A stretch of DNA of 35,647 nucleotides, from NCBI GenBank assembly GCA_903914175.1, contig CAIWNX010000119.1, positions 1 through 35,647 of the forward strand, read 5' to 3'. This DNA is from an uncultured beta proteobacterium. GTDB lineage: Bacteria > Pseudomonadota > Gammaproteobacteria > Burkholderiales > Burkholderiaceae_C. The translations under genes were made by a program, and so were the position numbers. The notes under the pieces are model-generated. The model did no database searches and was not told the DNA's origin. It saw nothing but the letters and a program-made list of their open reading frames with translations. Of this stretch, positions 7,902-16,045 are shown in pieces (the first letter of the stretch is position 1; every line of letters starts with the position of its first letter).

Positions 7902-8759
7902 ATGACGCATCCGGAAAGCACACTCATGACCTTTGTCGCCAGCGATGGCGACAATGTTGCCATCCAGGATTGGCCTTTGCGCGAGGGCATGACCCTGCGC
8001 GGCGTGGTCTTGCTGGTGCATGGCCTGGGCGAGCACGCCGGGCGCTACGACCACGTGGCGCGCCGGCTAAATGACTGGGGCTTTGCCGTGCGCGGCTACG
8101 ACCAGTATGGCCACGGCGAGTCGGGCGGCGCACGCGGGGGCATGCCCAGCGACACACGTTTGCTTGACGATCTGGCCGACATCGTTGACAGCACGCGCGC
8201 ACGAACGCCACGCAATACGCCGCTGATTCTGCTCGGTCACAGTCTAGGTGGTTTGGTGGCGGCGCGCTTTGTCGCGCTGGGCCTGCGCCCGCTGGATGCC
8301 CTGATTCTGTCGTCGCCGGCGCTCGACCCCGGTTTGAGCGCAGTGCAGAAGCTGCTGGTCGCGGTGCTGCCCAAGATTGCGCCCAATTTGCGCGTTGGCA
8401 ATGGCTTGGACGCAACGCTTATTTCACACGATCCAAAAGTTGTTGCCGCCTATAAGAGCGACAAGTTTGTGCATGACCGGATCTCGGGCCGGCTGGCGCG
8501 TTTCATTGCCGACGCCGGTCCGGCCACGGTGGCGCTGGCCCCAAAATGGAAAGTGCCAACCCTGCTGCTGTACGCTGGCGCTGACAAGCTGGTGAATCCG
8601 GCTGGCAGTCAGGCTTTTGCTGCAATGGCGCCGAAACAGGTGGTCAGCGCGCATTGCTTCGAGACGCTGTACCACGAGATCTTCAACGAACTCGACGCCG
8701 AGCCGGTTTTTGCCGAACTCAAGCGCTGGCTGGACAGGCAATTCCCTTCCACCCCTTAG
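7902..8759 (+). CDS. alpha/beta hydrolase, monoacylglycerol-lipase-like
   Basis: A 285-residue cytoplasmic hydrolase of the serine aminopeptidase S33 / monoacylglycerol lipase group. Visible features are the oxyanion region HGLGEHAGRY (40-49), GYDQYGHGES (65-74), nucleophile elbow GHSLGG with S114, the aspartate segment GADKLVNPAGS, and the histidine segment YHEIFNE. These all match bacterial monoacylglycerol lipases. GGGAG sits nine bases before the ATG. Proximity to the WS/DGAT gene hints at neutral-lipid turnover, but the two are separated by the TRAP operon, so this is only a suggestion. The stop overlaps that of the convergent ABC permease gene (TTAG). Confidence 0.9.
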   Translation: MTHPESTLMTFVASDGDNVAIQDWPLREGMTLRGVVLLVHGLGEHAGRYDHVARRLNDWGFAVRGYDQYGHGESGGARGGMPSDTRLLDDLADIVDSTRARTPRNTPLILLGHSLGGLVAARFVALGLRPLDALILSSPALDPGLSAVQKLLVAVLPKIAPNLRVGNGLDATLISHDPKVVAAYKSDKFVHDRISGRLARFIADAGPATVALAPKWKVPTLLLYAGADKLVNPAGSQAFAAMAPKQVVSAHCFETLYHEIFNELDAEPVFAELKRWLDRQFPSTP

Positions 8760-9592
8760 AGTTTCTCGGTTTCGCCCGAGCGCGGTTGCCATTTCATCAA
8801 CCGCTTTTCAATTTGCCCAACCCCTTCGTCGAGCACCAGGGCGAAGGCGGTTAGCACCAGAATGCCGGCCATCACGGTGTTGATGTCAAAGCTGCCCTCA
8901 GCCTGCAGGATCAGGTAGCCCACACCCTGGCTCGAGCCCAGGTATTCACCGACCACGGCGCCAACAAAAGCCAGGCCGACCGAGGTGTGCAGCGAGCTGA
9001 AGACCCAGCTCGTGGCGCTGGGCAGATAGACCTGGCGCAGCAACTGGCGTTGGCTGGCGCCGAGCATGCGGGCGTTGGCCAGCACCACCGGGCTGACTTC
9101 TTTGACGCCCTGGTAGACGTTGAAGAAGACGATGAAGAACACCAGGGTCACGCCCAAAGCCACTTTGGAACCCATGCCCAGGCCGAACCAGACGGCAAAA
9201 ATCGGCGCCAGAATGATGCGCGGCATGGCGTTGAAGGCCTTGATGTAGGGCTCCAACAAGGCCGAGGCCAGCGGCGCCAGTGCCAGCCAGAGACCGCCGG
9301 CCAGCCCCATGATGGAGCCGATGGCAAAGGCCAGCAGCGTTTCGGTCAGCGTCACGCCCAGATGCCGGTAAATGTCGGCGTCGCGCACAAACCAGGCCCA
9401 GACGCGGACAAAGATTTTGAGTGGCTCGCCAAAGAAGAATGCGGCCTGGCGTTCGTCGGCAAACAGCATGGGCGGGATCAGTCCGGGCACGGTCATCACA
9501 TGCCAGAACGCGAACAAGAGCGCCAGCAAACTGAGTTGCCAGAACCACAGGGTTTGGTTGCGTGGTTTGATGAATTTCCACATGGCGGTCAC
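8756..9592 (-). CDS. ABC transporter permease, NitT/TauT (SsuC/TauC-like) family
   Basis: A 278-residue inner-membrane permease with about six helices. The EAA-type loop that contacts the ATPase is visible around NARMLGASQRQLLRQVYLPS, and FNAMPRIILAPIFAVWFGLG is typical of SsuC/TauC permeases. The GTG at 9592 gives 278 residues; an ATG at 9583 would remove three. Neither has a clear Shine-Dalgarno. It is the last gene of a binding protein-ATPase-permease operon, beginning seven bases after the ATPase stop. Substrate unknown: relatives carry sulfonates, nitrate, taurine, pyrimidine precursors or aromatic acids. Confidence 0.93.
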   Translation of the reverse strand: MTAMWKFIKPRNQTLWFWQLSLLALLFAFWHVMTVPGLIPPMLFADERQAAFFFGEPLKIFVRVWAWFVRDADIYRHLGVTLTETLLAFAIGSIMGLAGGLWLALAPLASALLEPYIKAFNAMPRIILAPIFAVWFGLGMGSKVALGVTLVFFIVFFNVYQGVKEVSPVVLANARMLGASQRQLLRQVYLPSATSWVFSSLHTSVGLAFVGAVVGEYLGSSQGVGYLILQAEGSFDINTVMAGILVLTAFALVLDEGVGQIEKRLMKWQPRSGETEKL

Positions 9593-9599
9593 AGTGTGC

Positions 9600-10409
9600 T
9601 CAGGGCACCTTCAGTTGTTGTTGATAGCCCTTGAGCACCTCGTCGCGCAGCACCGACCAGATGGCTTGGTGCAACTCGATGAAACGTTTGGTGATCTTGA
9701 CCTCGGCAACATCGCGCGGGCGTGGGATGTCGATGACGAATTCGCCGATCGGGTGGCTGCCAGGGCCGGCGCTCAGGACCACGACCCGGTCACTCATGGC
9801 AATCGCTTCGTCCAGGTCGTGCGTGATGAAGAGGACGGCCTTCTTTTTGGCCGCCCACAGCGTCAGCAACTCGTTTTCCATCAGTTGGCGGGTCTGGATG
9901 TCGAGCGCTGAGAACGGCTCGTCCATCAGGATGATGTCAGGGTCCAGCACCAGGGTCTGCGCCAGGCTCACGCGCTTGCGCATGCCACCGGACATCTGGT
10001 GCGGATAGCGGTCGCCAAAGCCGCCCAGACCAACCCGGCGCAGCCAGTCGTCGGCGCGCGCGCGTGATTGCGCTTGCGGCACGCCCTGAAATTCCAGGCC
10101 GGCCAGAACGTTGCCCAAAGCGGTGCGCCAGGGCATCAGGCTCTCGGCCTGAAACATGTAGCCGGCGCGGCGGTTGATGCCCACCAGCGGCTGGCCAAAT
10201 ACACGGACCGACCCGGTGCTGGGTTCGAGCAGACCGGCACCGACGTTAAGCAGGGTACTCTTGCCGCAGCCGGTGGGGCCGACCACGCTGACGAATTCAC
10301 CGGCACCGACCGTCAGGCTGACATCCTGCACGGCGGTGTAACGCTGGCCGGGGTCATGCCTGCTGACGAAGGTGCAGGCCACACCTTGCAGATCAAGCGC
10401 GGCTGTCAT
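9600..10409 (-). CDS. ABC transporter ATP-binding protein, NitT/TauT (SsuB/TauB-like) family
   Basis: A 269-residue ATPase with Walker [10 protein letters not shown] (44-52), Q-loop [10 protein letters not shown] (85-94), signature MSGGMRKR (139-146), Walker B IILMDEP (159-165) and the switch histidine in [10 protein letters not shown]. It drives import together with the permease that follows. Its ATG overlaps the stop of the binding-protein gene by four bases (ATGA). Confidence 0.96.
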   Translation of the reverse strand: MTAALDLQGVACTFVSRHDPGQRYTAVQDVSLTVGAGEFVSVVGPTGCGKSTLLNVGAGLLEPSTGSVRVFGQPLVGINRRAGYMFQAESLMPWRTALGNVLAGLEFQGVPQAQSRARADDWLRRVGLGGFGDRYPHQMSGGMRKRVSLAQTLVLDPDIILMDEPFSALDIQTRQLMENELLTLWAAKKKAVLFITHDLDEAIAMSDRVVVLSAGPGSHPIGEFVIDIPRPRDVAEVKITKRFIELHQAIWSVLRDEVLKGYQQQLKVP

Positions 10410-11431
10410 CCCTTGGGGTATTTGGCGTTGGCTTTTTTAACAAAGTCGTTGGTGTAAACCGCGCTCAGGTCGAGCTTGGCGGCGGCCAGTTCCGGGTCTA
10501 CGCTGGCCAAAGCCTTGAAGGCCGTCTGCGCCCCCTTGTCCGGGATCATGCCGTCAGCCGAGAGCGCGCCCTTGGCGGCCAGGAAGGCGTCGATGTAGAC
10601 GGCGCGGTCGCCCATCAGAAAGCTCTCCGGCACTGCCTTGATGATGTCGGCGGCACCGGCGTTGCGGATCCATTTGTCAGCGCGCACGATGGCGTTGGTC
10701 AGCGCCTGCGTTGTGTTCGGGTTGCTGTTGATAAAGGACTGCATTGCGTACAGACAGGCTGCCGGCATCGGGCCACCGAATACTTTCTCTGATTCCGCCA
10801 CGACGCGCGTGTCGGAGATGATCTTGAGATCGCCCGAGCGCTGCAGCAGGGTGATGACGGGGTCCAGATTACTGATGGCGTCAATCTGTCCGGAACGCAT
10901 GGCCGCGACCGCGCCGTTGCCGGCACCGACGCCGATGACGCTGACGTCGCTCGGTTTGATGCCGGCCTTGGCCAACACAAAGTTGAGCATGACGTTGGTC
11001 GAACTGCCCGGCGCCGTGACGCCGATCTTTTTGCCCTTGAGGTCGGCCAGCGTCTTGTAGCCGGCCATGGTCTTGGGGTTGATGCCCAGCACGATTTGCG
11101 GCGCCGCGCCCTGCAGCACAAAGGCGCGCATGCGCTGGCCTTTGAACTGCATGTTGACCGTGTGCTCAAACGCACCGGAGACCACATCGGCGCTGCCGCC
11201 GACGACCGCCTGCAGGGCGCGCGAGCCGCCGGCAAAATCGACGATCGTCACATCCAGCCCTTCAGCCTTGAAGTAGCCGAGCTGTTCGGCCACGGTGAGC
11301 GGCAGGTAATAGAGCAGATTCTTGCCGCCTACGGCCACTGTCAGTCTGGGTTTTTCCAGCGCCTGGGCCAGTGCCCAGCCAGGCAGCGCGCCGGTGACTA
11401 GCGCGCTGGCAAGCAGATGTCGTCTTTGCAT
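10406..11431 (-). CDS. ABC transporter substrate-binding protein (NMT1/SsuA-like)
   Basis: A 341-residue periplasmic protein with signal peptide MQRRHLLASALVTGALPGWA, processed near ALAQA. The mature part starts with the type-II binding fold pattern RLTVAVGGKNLLYYLPLTVAEQLGYFKAEGLDV and contains GSRALQAVVGGSADVVSGAF, as in SsuA/TauA/NMT1 proteins. AGGAGA eight bases upstream of the ATG supports the start. It is the first gene of the operon. No sulfur-metabolism gene (ssuD, tauD) is adjacent, so the sulfonate label would be a guess. The 60-base gap to the MFS gene shows no hairpin with a U-tract. Confidence 0.92.
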   Translation of the reverse strand: MQRRHLLASALVTGALPGWALAQALEKPRLTVAVGGKNLLYYLPLTVAEQLGYFKAEGLDVTIVDFAGGSRALQAVVGGSADVVSGAFEHTVNMQFKGQRMRAFVLQGAAPQIVLGINPKTMAGYKTLADLKGKKIGVTAPGSSTNVMLNFVLAKAGIKPSDVSVIGVGAGNGAVAAMRSGQIDAISNLDPVITLLQRSGDLKIISDTRVVAESEKVFGGPMPAACLYAMQSFINSNPNTTQALTNAIVRADKWIRNAGAADIIKAVPESFLMGDRAVYIDAFLAAKGALSADGMIPDKGAQTAFKALASVDPELAAAKLDLSAVYTNDFVKKANAKYPKG

Positions 11432-11491
11432 GGTTATGTCTCCTGAAGGGTTCAGAAAGCGGAAGGCTCGTGGCCGTCCGTCAGCGTGCCA

Positions 11492-12655
11492 TCATACTGC
11501 GCGCTGCTGCCGGATTGCGAGCCACAGCAGCGCCAACGCGATCAGCGCCAGCGGCAGCAGTGAGCCAAAATTGAGCAGTCGCCAGCCGCTGGTAGTGACC
11601 AGCACGCCGGACGAAAACGAGCTTAACGCCAAGGTGGCGAACACAAAGAAATTCAAGGCGCCCTGTACCTTGTCTTTTTCTTCCGGGCGGTAGGTTTGCA
11701 GTGACAGCGTCGTGCTGCCGGTGAACAGAAAATTCCAGCCGACGCCGAGCAGGAACAGCGCGACCAGGAACTGCTGCAACTCAATGCCTGTGAGCGCAAT
11801 AGCGATGCACAGGGTATTGAGCAACAGCCCCAGGCTCATGATGGCCAGCGTCCCAAAGCGCTTGATCAGGTGCCCCGTGAAGAAGCCGGGCGCGAACATG
11901 CCGATCACGTGCCACTGCAGCACCAGTGCCGCGTCGGAAAATGCGAAATTGTGCTGCTGCATGGCCAGCGGCGTGGCGGCCATCAGCAGGTTCATGATTC
12001 CGTAGCCCAGCGCGCTGGTAAGCGCCGCAATGATGAAGGTCGGTTGCTTCATGATCTGACTCAGTGGTCGTCCGGCGTTGGCCGATTCTTTTGTTGTCAT
12101 TGGCGGGAAATCAATGAAAGCCAGCAGTGCCATGGCGAGCATGGCAACCAGGCTCAGCGTGATGTAGGCGCCGGCAAAGGGCACGCTCATCAGGGTGCGC
12201 GTCTGCTGTGCCAGATTGGGTCCGATCACGGCGCCAATCAGGCCGCCGGCCAGTACCAGGGAAACGGCTTTTTCGCGCCACGCCGGTGCTGCGAGCTCGG
12301 CGGCGGCAAAGCGGTACAGGTTGGCGTTGGCGTTGTAGTAGCCAGCCATCAGCGTGGCACTGCAGAGCAACCAGAAATTCTTGCTGACAGCTGCCCAGGC
12401 GCACAGAAGGCATGCCAGCAACACCACCAGCAGGCCGAGTTGAAATGAGGCTTTGCGGCCGAAACGGGCTTGCGTCTTGGCCACCAAACCAGTGGACAAT
12501 GCGCCGCCCACCACATAGGCCATCACCGGCAGCGTCGCCATCCAACCCAGTGGCGCCATGCTCAGGCCAACCAGGCCGTTGATGGCGATGAAGGTCACGT
12601 TGTTCGTCAGAAATAATCCCTGACACAGAGTGAGCAGCCAGAGATGTCGGTTCAT
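11492..12655 (-). CDS. MFS transporter, substrate unknown
   Basis: A 387-residue membrane protein with about twelve helices and the MFS loop 2-3 signature region KTQARFGRKASFQLG near residue 60. A second copy of the loop motif, HLIKRFGTLAIMSLG, lies in the C-terminal half. It has no signal peptide or extra domain. It diverges from ubiU across 249 bases and lies 60 bases before the ABC operon on the same strand, so it may share a transcript with that operon. I do not recognise the subfamily and cannot name a substrate. Confidence 0.88.
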   Translation of the reverse strand: MNRHLWLLTLCQGLFLTNNVTFIAINGLVGLSMAPLGWMATLPVMAYVVGGALSTGLVAKTQARFGRKASFQLGLLVVLLACLLCAWAAVSKNFWLLCSATLMAGYYNANANLYRFAAAELAAPAWREKAVSLVLAGGLIGAVIGPNLAQQTRTLMSVPFAGAYITLSLVAMLAMALLAFIDFPPMTTKESANAGRPLSQIMKQPTFIIAALTSALGYGIMNLLMAATPLAMQQHNFAFSDAALVLQWHVIGMFAPGFFTGHLIKRFGTLAIMSLGLLLNTLCIAIALTGIELQQFLVALFLLGVGWNFLFTGSTTLSLQTYRPEEKDKVQGALNFFVFATLALSSFSSGVLVTTSGWRLLNFGSLLPLALIALALLWLAIRQQRAV

Positions 12656-12787
12656 GGGTATCGCAATCGAGGTGGAAGGCAGCTTGCATTCTCACTGTAT
12701 TGGCCGCCACAATAAAAGGCATTTACAATGCATCTTTGTATGGGCACGCCCTTGACCCTCGGGCTTGGCGTGATAAGTCCAACTGAG

Positions 12788-12801
12788 TTGACCTATGTCA
12801 T
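12788..12801. promoter_or_regulatory. candidate FNR/CRP-family box upstream of ubiU
   Basis: TTGAC-CTAT-GTCAT is a near-perfect inverted repeat (one unmatched outer position) with FNR-like half-sites TTGA and TCA(A/T). A -10-like TGATAC at 12821-12826 lies about the distance expected for an activator bound near -40. Regulation by an oxygen sensor would suit the O2-independent ubiquinone genes downstream. The match to the FNR consensus TTGAT-N4-ATCAA is 7 of 10. Confidence 0.45.
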
Positions 12802-12844
12802 GTGACCTGACTTTGTGCTCTGATACCTTCGCTAGCTTGCACTT

Positions 12845-12866
12845 TGCCTGCCGCTTGGGGCAGGCA
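12845..12866 (+). promoter_or_regulatory. perfect 8-bp hairpin in the ubiU leader
   Basis: TGCCTGCC (12845-12852), loop GCTTGG, GGCAGGCA (12859-12866). It lies 38 bases before the ubiU ATG and has no U-tract, so it is not an intrinsic terminator. It could be a leader stabiliser or part of a post-transcriptional control element. Confidence 0.4.
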
Positions 12867-12904
12867 GTGGCGCAGCTGCCCAGGGCACCCACTCCATTAG
12901 CGAT

Positions 12905-13960
12905 ATGAATTCCACTACCGACCATTCCCCCGCACCGCCGTCGGGGACGAACGCCGCGTCCTTTGAGCTGGTCTGTCCGGCAGGAAGTTTGCCGGCGCTG
13001 AAAGCCGCCGTTGACAACGGCGCGGACTGCGTTTACCTCGGTTTTCGTGACGCCACCAACGCGCGCAATTTCGCCGGGCTCAACTTCGACGAAGCGGCCA
13101 TCAACAATGGCATCCGTTACGCGCACGAGCGCGGGCGCAAGGTTTTTGTTGCACTCAATACCTACCCGCAGGCGGCGAGTCCCGAGGTCTGGCGCGGTGC
13201 GGTTGATCGTGCGGCTGAGAGCGGCGTTGATGCCGTCATCATGGCCGATCCCGGTTTGATGGCCTATGCCGCCAAGAAGCACCCGCAATTGCGCCTGCAT
13301 CTCTCGGTACAAGGCTCTGCCACCAACTACGAAGCCTTGAATTTCTACCATCAGCATTTTGGTATTTCGCGCGCCGTGCTGCCGAGGGTGCTGTCGATGA
13401 CGCAGGTCGAACAGGTGCTGGAGAAGACGCCGGTTGAAATCGAGGTCTTTGGTTTTGGCAGTCTGTGTGTGATGGTGGAAGGGCGCTGTGCTCTTTCCAG
13501 TTACGTTACGGGCGAAGCTCCCAACACCAACGGTGTCTGTTCGCCACCGAAAGCGGTGCGCTGGCAGGAAACGCCGCAGGGCCGCGAGTCGCGCCTGAAC
13601 GGCGTGCTGATCGACCGCTACGCCCCAGGTGAAAACGCCGGTTACCCGACGCTGTGCAAGGGGCGCTTTGACGTCGGCGACGAAAAGAATTACTACGCCA
13701 TCGAGGAGCCGACCAGTCTCAATACACTGGCGTTGCTGCCGCAGTTGATGAAGATGGGCGTGCGTGCCATCAAGATCGAAGGCCGACAGCGCAGCCCGGC
13801 CTATGTGGCGCAAGTAACCAAGGTCTGGCGCGAAGCGATTGACAGCTGCCGCGACAACCCGCACCGCTACTCGGCCAAGCCGGCCTGGATGACGGATCTG
13901 GACAAAGTCGCCGAAGGACAACAACACACGCTGGGGGCCTATCACAGGCCATGGAAATGA
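12905..13960 (+). CDS. ubiU: UbiU, O2-independent ubiquinone hydroxylation protein (peptidase U32 family)
   Basis: A 351-residue U32-family protein. With UbiV it forms an iron-sulfur heterodimer that supports ring hydroxylation of ubiquinone precursors without oxygen. Key blocks are [49 protein letters not shown] and [13 protein letters not shown]. Four cysteines at 188, 195, 212 and 251 have spacings of 7, 17 and 39. From memory these equal the spacings of the [4Fe-4S] ligands of E. coli UbiU (C169/176/193/232). Relative to E. coli there is a Ser/Thr/Pro-rich extension of about 19 residues at the N-terminus. The stop overlaps the ubiV start. Confidence 0.95.
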   Translation: MNSTTDHSPAPPSGTNAASFELVCPAGSLPALKAAVDNGADCVYLGFRDATNARNFAGLNFDEAAINNGIRYAHERGRKVFVALNTYPQAASPEVWRGAVDRAAESGVDAVIMADPGLMAYAAKKHPQLRLHLSVQGSATNYEALNFYHQHFGISRAVLPRVLSMTQVEQVLEKTPVEIEVFGFGSLCVMVEGRCALSSYVTGEAPNTNGVCSPPKAVRWQETPQGRESRLNGVLIDRYAPGENAGYPTLCKGRFDVGDEKNYYAIEEPTSLNTLALLPQLMKMGVRAIKIEGRQRSPAYVAQVTKVWREAIDSCRDNPHRYSAKPAWMTDLDKVAEGQQHTLGAYHRPWK

Positions 13961-14889
13961 TGAAGCTTGCCCTAGGTCCCTTGCTGTATTACTGGCCACG
14001 CGAGACAGTGCTGGGCTTTTACGAAGCCGTCGCCAAGACTCCGGTTGACATTGTTTACCTCGGCGAAACTGTCTGTTCACGTCGGCGCGAACTGCGCCTG
14101 GCCGACTGGTTGAACGTTGCCGCCACGCTCAAGGAAGCGGGCAAGGAAGTTATTCTGTCGACCCAGGTCCTGATCGAATCGGGCTCGGACGTCACCACCC
14201 TGCACAAGATCGCCGAGATGTCGGTCAATGGTGACTTCATGGTCGAGGCCAACGACATGGGCGCGGTGCACTGTCTGGAAGGCAAAGTGCCATTTGTTGC
14301 CGGCCCGCACCTCAACATCTACAACCTGCCGACCCTGCAGTGGATGACGGCGCTGGGCATCAAGCGCTGGGTGATCCCGATGGAAATGAGTCGCGACGAT
14401 CTGAAGATCCTGCAGCAGGGCCGACCGGATGCTCTGGAAACTGAAGTCTTTGCCTATGGCCGCATGCCGCTGGCGTTTTCGGCGCGCTGCTTTACCGCGC
14501 GTCACTACAACCTGCCCAAAGACGATTGCCAGTTTCGCTGCATCGATCACGCCGACGGGCTGCAGATGCGCACCCGTGAAAACGAAGAATTTCTGGTGCT
14601 CAACGGGATACAGACGCAGTCAGCGCGCGTCTACAACCTGTTGCCAGAGCTCGGTGCCATGCGTGAGATCGGCGTTGATGTGGTGCGCATCAGCCCGCAG
14701 GCGCAGCACACGCTTGAGATTATTGATTTATTTCATGATGTGATGAGCGGCAAAGCCAACCCCACCGATGCTAACCAGACGCTGTTGCCGCTAATGCCGG
14801 AGCTGGCCTGCAATGGCTACTGGTACGGCAAGCCGGGCTTGGACCTGGTCCAGGACGCAATGCTTCAGCGCAGCACCGAAAAGCAGTAA
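13957..14889 (+). CDS. ubiV: UbiV, O2-independent ubiquinone hydroxylation protein (peptidase U32 family)
   Basis: U32-family partner of UbiU. Four cysteines are visible in [21 protein letters not shown] and DDCQFRC, the arrangement of UbiV [4Fe-4S] ligands (positions 42, 180, 193 and 197 counted from the upstream ATG at 13951). I choose ATG 13957 because it gives an ATGA overlap with the ubiU stop; ATGs at 13951 and 13960 are equally in frame. Length is about 310 residues, normal for the family. It should act in the cytoplasm with UbiU, and UbiT follows in the same operon. Confidence 0.94.
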   Translation: MMKLALGPLLYYWPRETVLGFYEAVAKTPVDIVYLGETVCSRRRELRLADWLNVAATLKEAGKEVILSTQVLIESGSDVTTLHKIAEMSVNGDFMVEANDMGAVHCLEGKVPFVAGPHLNIYNLPTLQWMTALGIKRWVIPMEMSRDDLKILQQGRPDALETEVFAYGRMPLAFSARCFTARHYNLPKDDCQFRCIDHADGLQMRTRENEEFLVLNGIQTQSARVYNLLPELGAMREIGVDVVRISPQAQHTLEIIDLFHDVMSGKANPTDANQTLLPLMPELACNGYWYGKPGLDLVQDAMLQRSTEKQ

Positions 14890-14914
14890 GCTCAGCCTTA
14901 CAGAAAGATTCACC

Positions 14915-15388
14915 ATGCACGCCACCTCCTACACACTGCCCAAACCGGTCGGCAAGCTGCTGGGCTTGTTGCCAGCCTATCCGGGTTCGTTCTTTTTTGT
15001 GACCGGTTTGAATCTGGCCTTGTCGAAGAACCTGGCCAGCGACGTCCGCGCGATGTTACTGGGCAAGAAACTGCGCCTGTGCGTAACCGATGCGCAACTG
15101 GTGTTTGACTTTGAATGGCGCAACGAGCGCTTCACCGCCTGCCAGAACAAGGGTGAGGCCGATCTGACGATCAGCGCCAGCGCCCATGATTTTGTTTTGC
15201 TGGCGCGGCGCGAGGAAGACCCTGACACACTGTTTTTCAGCCGGCGTCTGGCGATGGAAGGCGATACCGAACTTGGACTGTTGGTCAAGAACACCATCGA
15301 CGCCATTGAACTACCGGTTTTCAACCTTGAGCAGCTCAAGCCCGCAAATGTGCTGGCGCGCATGAAGGCCAGGCTGGCTTCGCACTAA
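14915..15388 (+). CDS. ubiT: UbiT, SCP2-domain lipid-binding factor for anaerobic ubiquinone synthesis
   Basis: A 157-residue protein made almost entirely of one SCP2 sterol-carrier-like domain, with the UbiT-type segments NLALSKNLASD, LTISASAHDFVLLARREEDPDTLFF and FSRRLAMEGDTELGL. UbiT binds lipids and is required with UbiU and UbiV for oxygen-independent ubiquinone synthesis, probably as an accessory factor analogous to UbiJ. The open frame extends upstream to 14813, but ATG 14915 is chosen because it follows the ubiV stop and has AGAAAG about nine bases upstream. In E. coli ubiT (yhbT) is divergent from ubiUV; here it is in the same operon. Confidence 0.9.
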   Translation: MHATSYTLPKPVGKLLGLLPAYPGSFFFVTGLNLALSKNLASDVRAMLLGKKLRLCVTDAQLVFDFEWRNERFTACQNKGEADLTISASAHDFVLLARREEDPDTLFFSRRLAMEGDTELGLLVKNTIDAIELPVFNLEQLKPANVLARMKARLASH

Positions 15389-15418
15389 GAGGAGCCGGCC
15401 TGCCGGATCTGCTTGCTT

Positions 15419-16036
15419 ATGCATCTGGTTTCGTCTTCTCCACAAAAACGCATTGTTGTCGCGATTTCTGGCGCCAGCGGTGCCATCTATGGCGTTCGCT
15501 TGCTACAGATTCTGCGCGAGATCGCTCAGGTGCAAACCCATTTGACGGTGTCCGATGCGGGTCTGCTGAACCTGCAGCAGGAACTCGACATGGATCGTGC
15601 AGCGGTCGAGGCACTGGCCGACGTTGTGTATGCCGCGCGCGACGTCGGCGGGGCAATAGCCAGCGGCTCCTTCCAGTGCGACGGCATGGTGATCGCGCCC
15701 TGTTCCATGCGAACGCTGGCGGCGGTGGCGCATGGCCTGGCCGACAACCTGATCACGCGCGCCGCCGACGTCATGCTCAAGGAGCGCCGCCGTCTCATCC
15801 TGATGGTGCGCGAGACACCTTTGAACCTCGCGCACCTGCGCAACATGACGAGCGTGACCGAGATGGGCGGCATCATCTTCCCGCCCGTCCCCAGCTTTTA
15901 CCACCGACCCCAGAGCGTTGCCGAACTGGTGGACCAGACCGTGAGCCGGGTGGTCGATCTGCTCGGACTGCCGCAGCCGCAGGCGCCGCGCTGGGGCGGT
16001 CTCAAACCCGCCGTGCCGACCGATCCGGCCGCTTGA
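15419..16036 (+). CDS. ubiX: UbiX flavin prenyltransferase
   Basis: Makes prenylated FMN, the cofactor of UbiD, from FMN and dimethylallyl phosphate. It is 205 residues from ATG 15419. Motifs are VVAISGASGAIYGVRLL at the N-terminus (FMN phosphate site), VIAPCSMRTLAAVAHGLADN, and KERRRLILMVRETPL with the conserved arginine and glutamate. A TTG two codons earlier (15413) is possible; no strong Shine-Dalgarno decides between them. It lies 30 bases after ubiT and nine bases before ubiD. Confidence 0.95.
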   Translation: MHLVSSSPQKRIVVAISGASGAIYGVRLLQILREIAQVQTHLTVSDAGLLNLQQELDMDRAAVEALADVVYAARDVGGAIASGSFQCDGMVIAPCSMRTLAAVAHGLADNLITRAADVMLKERRRLILMVRETPLNLAHLRNMTSVTEMGGIIFPPVPSFYHRPQSVAELVDQTVSRVVDLLGLPQPQAPRWGGLKPAVPTDPAA

Positions 16037-16045
16037 AGAAACACC

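Noticed and set aside
12692..14080. 462-codon open frame on the minus strand opposite ubiU
   Set aside because: It lies antisense to the unmistakable ubiU/ubiV genes, its protein has low complexity (many R, G, H, Q) and no known motif; it is an effect of GC-rich codon use.
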